Origin: Stutzerimonas stutzeri
Lineage (GTDB): Bacteria > Pseudomonadota > Gammaproteobacteria > Pseudomonadales > Pseudomonadaceae
Reading direction: 5' to 3'
Length of the DNA: 52,002 bases
Assembly (NCBI RefSeq): GCF_024448895.1
Contig: NZ_JAMOIC010000028.1
Coordinates: 1 to 52,002, forward strand
In this document: positions 8,518 through 18,873 of the stretch, in pieces
Position numbering within the stretch: the stretch's first letter is position 1
Layout of the letters: every line of letters starts with the position of its first letter
Made by a program: the position numbers and the translations under genes
The notes under the pieces: generated by a model
The model's input: the letters and a program-made list of their open reading frames with translations, nothing else
What the model was told of the DNA's origin: nothing
Databases searched by the model: none

Positions 8518-8933
8518 TAACAAGTCCTTGTGTGAAGGGCATTCGTCGTCCTTTCGAATGTAGGCGATCGAATGCCGGGCATGGATCAGGCCGCCATAGC
8601 GGCCGGTCGGCACATTACTGCCCTGCACCCTTGGCGGCAATCTCGAATTAAGCGCCTTTAACGGCCCCATACCTGGCACGAACACTCTTTGGCATTAGGT
8701 TCGCCCCGCACTTGATTCGACCACCCTACCGCTCGTCCGAATCGGGGAGTCAGGCTCAAGCCGTCACCACTACACGCCGATAGCTTATTGCCCGCTATCG
8801 CTTACCAACGCGTCGACTGGACGCGCTGCAATGGCGGGGCTGCTCATCGCACTGGATCAGCGTAACGAGCTCTCGAAAGACGAAGCGCAGGTCAGCGCGG
8901 GCGTCTAGAAACCGGCTAGAGGCATCTACTCCA
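8518..8933. other. Divergent intergenic region, lipoprotein / chemoreceptor genes
   Basis: 416 bp. It holds a sigma-28-like promoter (8756-8783, listed separately) for the chemoreceptor and presumably a promoter for the lipoprotein near 8530-8600. I see no further gene. The leader from the sigma-28-like site to the chemoreceptor start would be about 145 bases. Confidence 0.4.
8756..8783 (+). promoter_or_regulatory. Sigma-28 (FliA)-like promoter of the chemoreceptor gene
   Basis: TCAA (8756-8759), a 16-base spacer, then GCCGATAG (8776-8783). The FliA consensus is TAAA, 15 bases, GCCGATAA. The -10 matches 7 of 8 and the -35 matches 3 of 4, with the spacer one base long. The same CTCAAGCC...GCCGATAGC arrangement precedes the second chemoreceptor gene at 48523, which supports it. 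Confidence 0.5.
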
Positions 8934-10901
8934 ATGAAAATAAAGCACAAGTTGCTGCTGAGCTTTCTGGTCGCGACGCTCGTTCCCGTACTTGTCGTGG
9001 CCCTGTTTACCATCCGCAATGTAACCGAGGAGGCCAAGCTCCAGTTCCAGGAAACCAGCAGCCTGAACGTAAATCTGGTGAACAACACTTTTGTGACCTT
9101 CTTCGACTCGGTTGGCCAGACCGTTGCGGCAATGGCCGACTACACCGCTGTCCGGGACACCGAAGGCGGCGAGCTGACCACCTACTTCGGGCCGCCTCGC
9201 AAGCCCGGCGCGACCGCCACGGCCAGCGGTGGTCGCGAGAAGCAGATCTTTGATTACTTCTCAGGTATCGGTAATAACAACCCGACCCTTGGCTACGTCT
9301 ACATGAGCGATACCAAGGGCGGCTACGTAGAGTGGCCGGGCACCGGCGATTACGGCGACTGGGATCCGCGCAAGCGTCCCTGGTACGGCCTGGGCAAGGA
9401 TGCCAATTTCCAGCTGGCGCGCCTCGACGGCTACTACTGGGAACCAGACGACGCGGTCTACGTGTCGGTGCTCAAAGGCTTGAAGGACCAGTCCGGCGAC
9501 TTCGCAGGCGTCGTGGCCGTGGATGTGTCGCTCAAGGCTCTGACCGACATGATCGAGAAAATCCGTTTTGGCCAAACCGGTTTCTTCATGCTGGTAGAGG
9601 GCAGCGGAACCTTGCTGGTCGACGGTCTCCAGCCGGCCAACAACTTCAAGAAGCTCAGCGAGCTGACGGGTGATCACGTCACGACCATCGGGCAGACAGA
9701 TAACGGTGTGATCGAAGTGACCATCGATGGCGTCGACTATCTGGCCAACGTCTTCACCTCACCGACTCTGGGCTGGAAGTTCATTGGCTTCATGCAGGTC
9801 GACGAGATCCTGGCCGGCGCAAACAGGCTGGCCTGGCTGACGCTGGTTGCCTGCGCCGTCCTGGTGGCGCTGTTTGGTGTCGCTGGGGTCATTTTCGCCA
9901 ATCGCATCGTCACCCCCATCAATCTCGTCAAGGAAGGGCTGCGCACCATCGCCCAGGGCGAAGGAGACCTGACTCATCGACTCCCCGTGCTGGCCCGGGA
10001 CGAAACCGGCGAACTGGCCAAGTGGTTCAATCAGTTCATCGAGTCCACGCAGTCGATGATCACCGTGATCAAGGAAAACGCCGTCAGCATGCACGGCGTC
10101 TCCAGCCAGACCAACGAGCGCACCACCGCCATGTCGGAAAGCTTGCACCGTCAGTCGAGCGCGGTGGAGCAGATTGTCACCGCCGTGACCGAAATGGCGT
10201 CCGCCGCCAACGAGGTGGCCCATACCTGTGTGAGAACGGCTGAAATTTCCGAGCAGGGTCTGAGCGCAACACACAACGGCAAACAAGTCATTGCTCGAAG
10301 TACCGCAGGCGTGAACGAGCTGGGCGCGACGCTGCAAGCTTCAAGCAAGGTGATCCGAGAACTCGAACGCGAGACGGTGAGCATCAACAATATCCTGTCG
10401 ACCATTCAGCAGATCGCCGAACAGACGAACCTCCTGGCGCTCAATGCCGCGATCGAAGCGGCGCGAGCGGGCGAACAGGGACGCGGGTTCGCCGTAGTGG
10501 CTGATGAGGTCCGCAACCTAGCCAAGCGCACCCAGGACTCCACCGGCGAGATCAACACGATCATCAACCTGCTGGTCAGCCGCATCACCGAAGTAACGGT
10601 AAGCATGGATCGCAGTCTGTCGGAGTCGACCAAAGCCATCGAGCGGGCCGGTGAAGTCATGGGCGCGTTCGAGAATATCGAGGGTGCCGTGCAGATGATT
10701 CGCGATATGACCACGCAGATCGCTACTGCCACCGAAGAGCAGCATCTGGTGACGGAAGAGATCAACCGAAACGTAGTCGCGATCAATGACGCGGTCAGTC
10801 AGGTGTCCGGTCAGGCAACCGAAGTCGAGCGTTACTCACACGAGCAGCGTGAACTCAGCAGCGCACTCAAGCAATTGGTGGGGCGCTTCCGCACGGAGTA
10901 G
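8934..10901 (+). CDS. Methyl-accepting chemotaxis protein with periplasmic dCache domain
   Basis: 655 aa. Transmembrane helix 1 spans residues 7-27, the periplasmic ligand domain about 35-290, helix 2 about 298-320, then a HAMP domain ending near DETGELAKWFNQF and a long coiled-coil signalling domain. The hairpin tip is the invariant [20 protein letters not shown] near residue 500. The sensor domain shows dCache features (DPRKRPWYGLGKD, then GVVAVDVSL), the RxWY pattern that lines the membrane-distal pocket of amino acid and amine receptors; the ligand cannot be assigned. It has no C-terminal CheR-binding pentapeptide (it ends GRFRTE). It has no operon partner, and a sigma-28-like promoter upstream fits flagellar co-regulation. 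Confidence 0.95.
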   Translation: MKIKHKLLLSFLVATLVPVLVVALFTIRNVTEEAKLQFQETSSLNVNLVNNTFVTFFDSVGQTVAAMADYTAVRDTEGGELTTYFGPPRKPGATATASGGREKQIFDYFSGIGNNNPTLGYVYMSDTKGGYVEWPGTGDYGDWDPRKRPWYGLGKDANFQLARLDGYYWEPDDAVYVSVLKGLKDQSGDFAGVVAVDVSLKALTDMIEKIRFGQTGFFMLVEGSGTLLVDGLQPANNFKKLSELTGDHVTTIGQTDNGVIEVTIDGVDYLANVFTSPTLGWKFIGFMQVDEILAGANRLAWLTLVACAVLVALFGVAGVIFANRIVTPINLVKEGLRTIAQGEGDLTHRLPVLARDETGELAKWFNQFIESTQSMITVIKENAVSMHGVSSQTNERTTAMSESLHRQSSAVEQIVTAVTEMASAANEVAHTCVRTAEISEQGLSATHNGKQVIARSTAGVNELGATLQASSKVIRELERETVSINNILSTIQQIAEQTNLLALNAAIEAARAGEQGRGFAVVADEVRNLAKRTQDSTGEINTIINLLVSRITEVTVSMDRSLSESTKAIERAGEVMGAFENIEGAVQMIRDMTTQIATATEEQHLVTEEINRNVVAINDAVSQVSGQATEVERYSHEQRELSSALKQLVGRFRTE

Positions 10902-10908
10902 TAGCGCA

Positions 10909-10930
10909 GGCGGCGCCCGAAGGCGCCGCC
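10909..10930. terminator. Bidirectional hairpin between chemoreceptor and katG
   Basis: Perfect 9-bp GC stem, GGCGGCGCC / GGCGCCGCC, with loop CGAA. It fills the 37-bp gap between two convergent stop codons. No T-run is present. Confidence 0.7.
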
Positions 10931-10938
10931 GCACTGCT

Positions 10939-13522
<2,584 letters not shown>

Positions 13523-14218
13523 ATGTTCACCCTCTCCCACCTGGACACCCCGCCGCCAGAATCCATGAAAAGCCAGGTGCTGCAGATGGTGGTGGACTAT
13601 CTGAGCGATATCAGCCCGGTCTCGCTCACGCCTAGCAATCCGCTGTATCAGCTGTATCAGTACGTGGTCGGGTTCGAGGTGCATCGCTATCTGGACAGCA
13701 TGGATGGCGCGCAGGCCGGCAAACCAAGGCTGACGATAGCGCTGGATGCCGACGACCCGGCCCGCCTGCTCGGCTTCGCGCTGTACCTGCCTTTTGTGGA
13801 CGACCCTGATGCGTGCTCGCTGGTCTATCTGGCAGTGCAGGCCATCCATCGCCGTCAGGGCATCGGCCGCGCCATGATCGAACAGATGGTCGCGCGCTAT
13901 CCCCATGCAGAGGTGGCTTGCGTGGCAAGCAAGGTGCCGTACTTCCAGGCGCTGGGCTTTCACCCCTTGGCCGCGCGCGGCCCGCAGGTGGTGATGAATA
14001 CCCGCAGCCAGGCTTCGAACGGCGTGGTGGCGGTGCAGGATCTGGAGCCCATCTTTCATTCCCAGGAAGTCCGGCAGATCCACAGCTATCTGGTGAAGCA
14101 GCACGGAGCGGAGGCAATGAGCGAGGCGGAGAAAGCGCGAGATGAACTGCTCGATGACATGGCCCGGCAAGCGCTTCACGTGGCAGGGACGTACTCGGCA
14201 GCGAAGCGCTTGCATTGA
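13523..14218 (+). CDS. GNAT-family N-acetyltransferase
   Basis: 231 aa from the ATG at 13523, preceded by CGGAG; the long upstream extension of the frame runs through the intergenic region and is not coding. The acetyl-CoA site motif is VYLAVQAIHRRQGIGRAMIE (RRQGIG at residues 110-115), followed by VACVASKVPYFQALGFHPL, the usual beta-strand 5 and Y-F-ALGF end of the GNAT fold. The N-terminal half and a C-terminal extension of about 60 residues (DLEPIFHSQEVRQIHSYL onward) are not recognised and may define the substrate, which is unknown. It is divergent from katG. Confidence 0.9.
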   Translation: MFTLSHLDTPPPESMKSQVLQMVVDYLSDISPVSLTPSNPLYQLYQYVVGFEVHRYLDSMDGAQAGKPRLTIALDADDPARLLGFALYLPFVDDPDACSLVYLAVQAIHRRQGIGRAMIEQMVARYPHAEVACVASKVPYFQALGFHPLAARGPQVVMNTRSQASNGVVAVQDLEPIFHSQEVRQIHSYLVKQHGAEAMSEAEKARDELLDDMARQALHVAGTYSAAKRLH

Positions 14219-14232
14219 GTGTGTCACGCAGC

Positions 14233-14261
14233 GGCGATGGGGCGATGGGGCGATGGGATGG
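14233..14261 (+). repeat. Short tandem repeat, 8-bp unit
   Basis: Three perfect copies of GGCGATGG (14233-14256) followed by a partial GATGG. It starts 15 bases after the acetyltransferase stop codon. It is not in a coding region. Confidence 0.8.
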
Positions 14262-14463
14262 ACCGCTGCCTTAGGTGCGCTCATCTAGTCCGTAGATCTA
14301 GCAATCACCAGCAGCGCCGCCCGTCCTGAGTCGCGCGAAAAGCGTGATCCATACCACCAAACCACGCACCAGCCCTTGCCCACAAATGTTCTGAGGTTAA
14401 TCTGCGCGCGCTGGCACTTTGATGGCAGCCAGCTGTCTGCCCAACACTCAGGAACGAGTACTC

Positions 14464-14907
14464 ATGTTCAAGCACTTCATGATGAGCGCCGCGGCGCTGA
14501 GCTTCGCCGTACTAACCGGCTGCGCGTCGGTACCCATGGAATCCCCCGAAAAGGACCAGGCGCTCAAAGCCTTCCCGGCTCCATCGCAGGATCAGGCCGG
14601 CCTGTACATCTTCCGCGACTCGATGCTCGGGGCCGCCCTGAAGAAATCGGTTAAGGTCGATGGTGAAGTCATCGGCGAAACCGCTGCCAACACCTATTTC
14701 TACCGGCTGATCACGCCAGGCCTGCACACACTGGCCACCGAGTCGGAGTTCAGCGACAACTTGATTGAGCTGAATGCGCAGCCTGGCAAGAACCACTATG
14801 TACGTCAGTCGATAAAGATGGGCCTGTTCGTCGGTGGCGCCAGGCTGACCGAAGTCTCGGAAAGCGAAGGCCAGAAGGCAGTGGCGGGCACAGAACTCGC
14901 TCGTTAA
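14464..14907 (+). CDS. DUF2846-type lipoprotein
   Basis: 147 aa from the ATG at 14464 (AGGAAC upstream), the start that gives a proper signal peptide. Lipobox LTGC sets the lipidated cysteine at residue 20. The mature domain (QAGLYIFRDSMLGAALKKSV, VDGEVIGETAANTYFYRLI, PGLHTLATESE) matches the DUF2846 family, a small beta-sandwich found in many bacterial lipoproteins. The function is unknown. A strong terminator follows at 14989. Confidence 0.85.
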   Translation: MFKHFMMSAAALSFAVLTGCASVPMESPEKDQALKAFPAPSQDQAGLYIFRDSMLGAALKKSVKVDGEVIGETAANTYFYRLITPGLHTLATESEFSDNLIELNAQPGKNHYVRQSIKMGLFVGGARLTEVSESEGQKAVAGTELAR

Positions 14908-14988
14908 CGTCTGCGACATTCCAGGCGGCTACGCCCGGTAGTTGGGCGCTGACCCAATACGGACGGTATGTCGCTAATGCAAAAAGAT

Positions 14989-15013
14989 AGCCCCGCAATC
15001 GCGGGGCTTTTTT
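14989..15013 (+). terminator. Rho-independent terminator
   Basis: A perfect stem GCCCCGC / GCGGGGC with loop AATC is followed by seven T residues. It also has AAAAAG on the other side, so it may serve the convergent methyltransferase gene as well. Confidence 0.9.
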
Positions 15014-15048
15014 CATCTGTCATCACAGAGTTTTCATTCAATGCCCGT

Positions 15049-15789
15049 TCAGCGCTTCACACAGGCAAATATCGCGTTCCCGGACGCGCCGTTCCAGGGA
15101 ATGATCTTCTGGTAATCATGCTCTAGCACCTGGACGTCGAAGCAGGGCTGCAACAGCTCGGACAGTTCACTGAAACTCACCGCCACCATGGCGTGTTCGT
15201 CCTGCCATATCCGACTTTCCCCACCGACTCTTTCGATGCGAAGCCTTAAAAGTTGCTGCTCTCCGGTGCCGGGGTAGTGCCAACCCGAGCTGAAGCTGAA
15301 CAGGCCATCGGCGTGCTTGGCGGTGTGTGAGACGAAGGAGCGATTGTCGATGGTGTGCTTGTCCACGGCGTTGAAGCAGAACAGCCCACCCGGTGCCAAC
15401 GCCTCATGCGCCCGCGCGATGCACGCCTGCAACCGCTCAAGGCTCGCGCTGTAATGGATGGAATACAGAAAGCAGGTGATCAGGTCGACCGGTTGATCGA
15501 CCGTGAAGGCGCACATGTCCTGTAGAGAAAACCGGGCTTCAGGGCAGCGCATGGCCGCCCGGTCCAACATGGGCTGATTGATGTCGAGCCCTCTGCTTTG
15601 ATAGCCCGCATCGAGAAAATGCCGCACATGCGGGCCGGTCCCACAGGCCAGGTCCAGATGCCTATTGCCTCCATTGCCGAGCAGTTGTTGCAGACGATGG
15701 ACGCAGCCGCTTTGCGCGCTGTAGTCGATATCAGCGCACATGAGGTCGTAGTAACCGGACAGGTCGGTATAGATGGCGGTGCCGGGCAT
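15049..15789 (-). CDS. Class I SAM-dependent methyltransferase
   Basis: 246 aa. Motif I (HLDLACGTGPH, residues 44-54) binds S-adenosylmethionine; an acidic residue closes strand 2 (GLDIN), then QDMCAF and the motif IV-like DLITCFLYSIHY follow. The N-terminal YTDLSGYYDLM helix is typical of small-molecule methyltransferases of this fold. The acceptor is not identifiable. It is divergent from the RNA methyltransferase gene at 15945, with which it shares about 155 bp of upstream sequence. Confidence 0.9.
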   Translation of the reverse strand: MPGTAIYTDLSGYYDLMCADIDYSAQSGCVHRLQQLLGNGGNRHLDLACGTGPHVRHFLDAGYQSRGLDINQPMLDRAAMRCPEARFSLQDMCAFTVDQPVDLITCFLYSIHYSASLERLQACIARAHEALAPGGLFCFNAVDKHTIDNRSFVSHTAKHADGLFSFSSGWHYPGTGEQQLLRLRIERVGGESRIWQDEHAMVAVSFSELSELLQPCFDVQVLEHDYQKIIPWNGASGNAIFACVKR

Positions 15790-15890
15790 GGTGGCCTGAT
15801 GTACGCGAGGAATCAGTGGGCGCGCATATTATCCCGACCACATGGAAATCGCCTGGAAATTGCGCTGATCTTGCTTTGCGGCTTTTCAGC

Positions 15891-15919
15891 CTTCAAATGC
15901 ATGACGCGCCCCTTATACT
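15891..15919 (+). promoter_or_regulatory. Probable sigma-70 promoter of the RNA methyltransferase gene
   Basis: TATACT (15914-15919) is a near-consensus -10, with a weak CTTCAA at -35 and a 17-base spacer. It places the transcription start near 15926, downstream of the ATG at 15900, which rules that ATG out and supports the TTG start at 15945. Confidence 0.5.
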
Positions 15920-15944
15920 GCCGGTTTTGCCGCGAGCCCTTCCC

Positions 15945-16436
15945 TTGAGCAACAAACGATATGCCTGCATCGGCTTGAGCAATCCGAAGTCGCCTTCCAA
16001 CGTGGGCGCAGTCATGCGTGCGGCGGGGTGTTATGGCGTTGCTTCGGTGTTCTACACCGGCACGCGCTACGACCGCGCCCGGGACTTCATCACCGACACC
16101 AAGAAGGTCCATCAAGACATCCCGCTGATCAACATCGATGATCTGCGCAAGATCCTGCCGCTCGGGTGCGTACCGGTAGCGGTGGAGCTGGTCGACGGAG
16201 CCCGCCCCCTTCCCCAGTACACCCATCCGGACCGCGCCATGTACATCTTCGGCGCCGAAGATGGTTCGTTGAGCAAGGAGATCCGGGACTGGTGCGAGGA
16301 CGTGGTCTACATCCCTACCAATGGCTGCATGAACCTCGCAGCGACGGTGAATGTGGTCCTGTATGACCGCATGGCGAAAGGCAACAACACCCGTTCCGGC
16401 CCTGGCTTCGGACGCGAGCCTCAGCAAACGACATAG
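15945..16436 (+). CDS. SpoU/TrmH-family RNA methyltransferase (TTG start)
   Basis: 163 aa if translation starts at TTG 15945 (LSNKRYACIGLSNPKSPSNV). That start gives the usual N-terminus of this family; in-frame ATGs upstream (15816, 15900) lie before or inside the promoter and encode unrelated residues. The SPOUT knot motifs are present: NPKSPSNVGAVMRAAGCYG (N and R for RNA binding), IFGAEDGSLSKE (motif 2) and the C-terminal IPTNGCMNLAATVNVVLYD (motif 3). The enzyme should 2'-O-methylate or otherwise methylate a tRNA or rRNA nucleotide; the target is unknown. It is convergent with a TetR gene only 31 bp away. Confidence 0.88.
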   Translation: MSNKRYACIGLSNPKSPSNVGAVMRAAGCYGVASVFYTGTRYDRARDFITDTKKVHQDIPLINIDDLRKILPLGCVPVAVELVDGARPLPQYTHPDRAMYIFGAEDGSLSKEIRDWCEDVVYIPTNGCMNLAATVNVVLYDRMAKGNNTRSGPGFGREPQQTT

Positions 16437-16467
16437 CCAATCGAACGCCTTTGCTGACCCGCTACGA

Positions 16468-17100
16468 TCACGCCGGCACGCCCGGCCCTGCCAGTCTGTC
16501 CAGACACAGCTGCTCCATGCAGCTTGCCCATGCGCCCATCCGATCCGCTTCAAGCTGCACCAGCATGGCGTAGCGGCGTCCGCCCCAGACCGAAAGATGA
16601 AGGGCTTCCAGAGTCGCAGCCTCCGGGCGAACCGGCAGATCAGTAGCCGCGTCGATGACCCGCTGCCAGGCGCCCAGCAGGTCCTCGTATACGCGGCGCT
16701 GATGCTTGGGCTCGGCCACCAGAGTTTCCAGCTCAAGCATGTCCGGATGAAACCACGGTAGTTGGGGCTCGACCCCGGCCAGCGTGCGCACCAGCCGCCG
16801 AATGCGCTCTGGCCAGGCGAGTGTTGCGGGCGTTACGGCCTGAGCGTCGATGGCATCCAGCAGCTGCTCGACGCAATAGCGCACGTAGCCCGAGTGCAGC
16901 GCATGTTTACTGGGGAAATAGTCGTACAGGGTGCCGATGGCCACGCCGGCTTCCAGGGCGACCGCACGGGTGGTCAATCGCGGCCAGCCGTCGCGCTGCC
17001 ATATCCGAACATAGCTGTCGAAAATCGCCTGAACAGTGGCCTTGGCGCGCTGCTGAGTGGGCCGTTTGAGCGGCTTGGCGCTCGGCAATCGTGTGCTCAT
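16468..17100 (-). CDS. TetR-family regulator
   Basis: 210 aa from the ATG at 17100 (MSTRLPSAKP); the frame extends to 17151, but that would overlap the divergent promoter. The N-terminal helix-turn-helix is clear: AKATVQAIFDSYVRIWQRDG, then LTTRAVALEAGVAIGTLYDY and FPSKHALHSGYV. The C-terminal ligand domain is unassigned. It is divergent from the DUF2855 gene with 73 bp between starts, so it probably controls that gene and itself. I did not find a good palindromic operator. Confidence 0.9.
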   Translation of the reverse strand: MSTRLPSAKPLKRPTQQRAKATVQAIFDSYVRIWQRDGWPRLTTRAVALEAGVAIGTLYDYFPSKHALHSGYVRYCVEQLLDAIDAQAVTPATLAWPERIRRLVRTLAGVEPQLPWFHPDMLELETLVAEPKHQRRVYEDLLGAWQRVIDAATDLPVRPEAATLEALHLSVWGGRRYAMLVQLEADRMGAWASCMEQLCLDRLAGPGVPA

Positions 17101-17173
17101 GAAATCCGAACCCGGCGGTGAATCGAAAGGGCTACAGTCAATGCCGTCCATTTACCCAGCCAAGGTGCCACCG

Positions 17174-18277
17174 ATGAGCGTCATTCGCCAGTTGCAGAAC
17201 AACAAGAAAGACATGGAGCAGACCCGCATTCAGAGCCGCCCGATGCCGGAACTCAAGCCCGGCGAAGCCCTGCTTCGGATCAGCCGACTGGCACTGACCA
17301 CCAATAATGTCACCTATGCCGCATTCGGCGAGACCCCTCATCTGCGCTATTGGGATTTCTTCCCGACTGGCGCGGCCGATTGGTTCCACATGCCGGCGTG
17401 GGGATTCGCCGAGGTCGTGGAAAGCACTGTAGACGGCCTGGCGAAGGGCGAACGCTTCTATGGTTTCTGGCCGATAGCCAGCCATTTGGTCATGCAGCCG
17501 GTGCGGGTGAGCGACCGCGGTTTCTATGATGGCGCTGAGCATCGGCTCGCGCTGACATCGGCCTACAACCAGTATCAGCGCATCAGCAGCGACGATGCGT
17601 ATCGCGCTGAGAGCGAGAACTACCAGATGTTGCTGCGTCCGCTGTTCATCACCTCGTTCATGCTGGCCGACTTTCTCGACGATAACGCCTTCTTCGGCGC
17701 GCGGCAGATTCTGGTGTCCAGCGCGTCGAGCAAGACGGCGTACGGCACCGCGTTCTGCCTGCAGGACAATCCGGCCGTGCAGATGATCGGCCTGACTTCG
17801 GCCGGCAATACCGACTTCGTCCAGCGCCTCGGCTGCTATCGCCAGACGCTGGCATACGATCAGCTCACCTCGCTGGATCCGAGCGTGCCCACCCTCTATG
17901 TCGATTTCTCAGGGAACACCAGCCTCCGCCAACAGATTCACGGCCATTTCAAGGACGCTCTGGTGTACGACTGCTACGCCGGTTCAGCCCAGAGTCAGGA
18001 TTATGCTGAGCCCGACCAGACGTTGGCCGGCCCGCAGCCACAGCCCTATTTCGCGCCTTATCAGATCAAGAAACGCAACGCGGACTGGGGGCCAGCCGAG
18101 GTGACCCGCCGCTTCAACGAAGCGCAGCTGGCCTTCATCGCCCGCGTGAGCGACTCACAGCAGCCCTGGATGCAGGTGAACGAGCACGCCGGCCTTGAAG
18201 CGGCACAAACGCTGGCCGAATCCCTGATCAAGGGAAACATCAATCCACTGGAAGGCCACGCCGTGATCCTCGCCTGA
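17174..18277 (+). CDS. DUF2855-family protein (MDR-like fold)
   Basis: 367 aa from the ATG at 17174 (MSVIRQLQNNKKDMEQTRIQ); longer frames overlap the divergent TetR gene. It belongs to the DUF2855 family, seen from PGEALLRISRLALTTNNVTYA, FPTGAADWFHMPAWGFAEV, FYGFWPIASHLVM and SSASSKTAYGTAFCL. The pattern resembles a medium-chain dehydrogenase/quinone reductase fold (GroES-like start, then a nucleotide-binding half), but no zinc ligands are present and the GxGxxG loop is replaced by SSASSKTA. Activity is unknown. The TetR partner suggests induction by a small molecule. Confidence 0.88.
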   Translation: MSVIRQLQNNKKDMEQTRIQSRPMPELKPGEALLRISRLALTTNNVTYAAFGETPHLRYWDFFPTGAADWFHMPAWGFAEVVESTVDGLAKGERFYGFWPIASHLVMQPVRVSDRGFYDGAEHRLALTSAYNQYQRISSDDAYRAESENYQMLLRPLFITSFMLADFLDDNAFFGARQILVSSASSKTAYGTAFCLQDNPAVQMIGLTSAGNTDFVQRLGCYRQTLAYDQLTSLDPSVPTLYVDFSGNTSLRQQIHGHFKDALVYDCYAGSAQSQDYAEPDQTLAGPQPQPYFAPYQIKKRNADWGPAEVTRRFNEAQLAFIARVSDSQQPWMQVNEHAGLEAAQTLAESLIKGNINPLEGHAVILA

Positions 18278-18289
18278 CCACGTCTCACA

Positions 18290-18333
18290 GCCGCGCTAGC
18301 CGAGCCGGCCGACCTTAGTCGGGCCTGCGCGGC
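18290..18333 (+). terminator. Large hairpin after the DUF2855 gene
   Basis: Outer arms GCCGCGC (18290-18296) and GCGCGGC (18327-18333) pair perfectly, enclosing an inner CCGAC / GTCGG stem with loop CTTA. No T-run follows. It is likely a transcript end or mRNA-stabilising structure. Confidence 0.45.
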
Positions 18334-18390
18334 TGGCGTATCTCGGGCAAGTCGCTAGCCTGACTATCGGACTTGGGTTGGGGAACGAAG

Positions 18391-18777
18391 ATGACTGGTG
18401 AAGAGATCACAGATTGCTACCGAGGCTACATTGCCTGCTTGAACAGCCAGAATTGGCCCGAGCTGGGCCGCTTCGTCCATGACGAGGTGCATTACAACGG
18501 CAGGTTTGTCGGACTGGAGGGCTATCGCCAGATGCTCGAAGCGGACTTTCGAGCGATTCCCGATCTGCAATTCACTATCGGGCTGTTGATCGCCGAACCG
18601 CCTCATGTGGCGGCGCAGCTGCTCTTCGATTGCACACCCATAGGCGAACTGTTCGGCTTTGCGGTGAACGGAAAGCGGGTGACATTTACCGAAAACGTGT
18701 TCTACGAGTTCGGCAAGAGAAAGATCAGGAATGTCCGGTCTGTGATCGACAAGGCCGCGGTTGGCGATCAGCTCTGA
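18391..18777 (+). CDS. SnoaL-like / ester cyclase family protein
   Basis: 128 aa from the ATG at 18391. It fits the NTF2-like SnoaL fold: an N-terminal helix (ITDCYRGYIACLNSQNWPEL), FVHDEVHYNGRFVGLEGYRQ, FRAIPDLQFTIGLLIAEPPH, then FDCTPIGELFGFAVNGKRVT and FTENVFYEF, the pattern of ester-cyclase-like proteins. Such proteins include polyketide cyclases, but most bacterial stand-alone members have no known reaction. It is convergent with the PilJ-N domain gene. Confidence 0.85.
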   Translation: MTGEEITDCYRGYIACLNSQNWPELGRFVHDEVHYNGRFVGLEGYRQMLEADFRAIPDLQFTIGLLIAEPPHVAAQLLFDCTPIGELFGFAVNGKRVTFTENVFYEFGKRKIRNVRSVIDKAAVGDQL

Positions 18778-18836
18778 TCAGGCGGGCCGTCAGAGTGCTC
18801 GTTGCGACTGGCAGATTTGGGGGGTACTGGGAGCGC

Positions 18837-18861
18837 GGCGCGCCTGATCGTCAAGCGCGCC
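18837..18861. terminator. Hairpin between convergent genes
   Basis: Arms GGCGCGC (18837-18843) and GCGCGCC (18855-18861) pair perfectly over an 11-base loop. An overlapping alternative is a 9-bp pair GATCAGGCG (18776-18784) with CGCCTGATC (18841-18849). No T-run is present. Confidence 0.5.
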
Positions 18862-18873
18862 GAGAGAAGGGGC

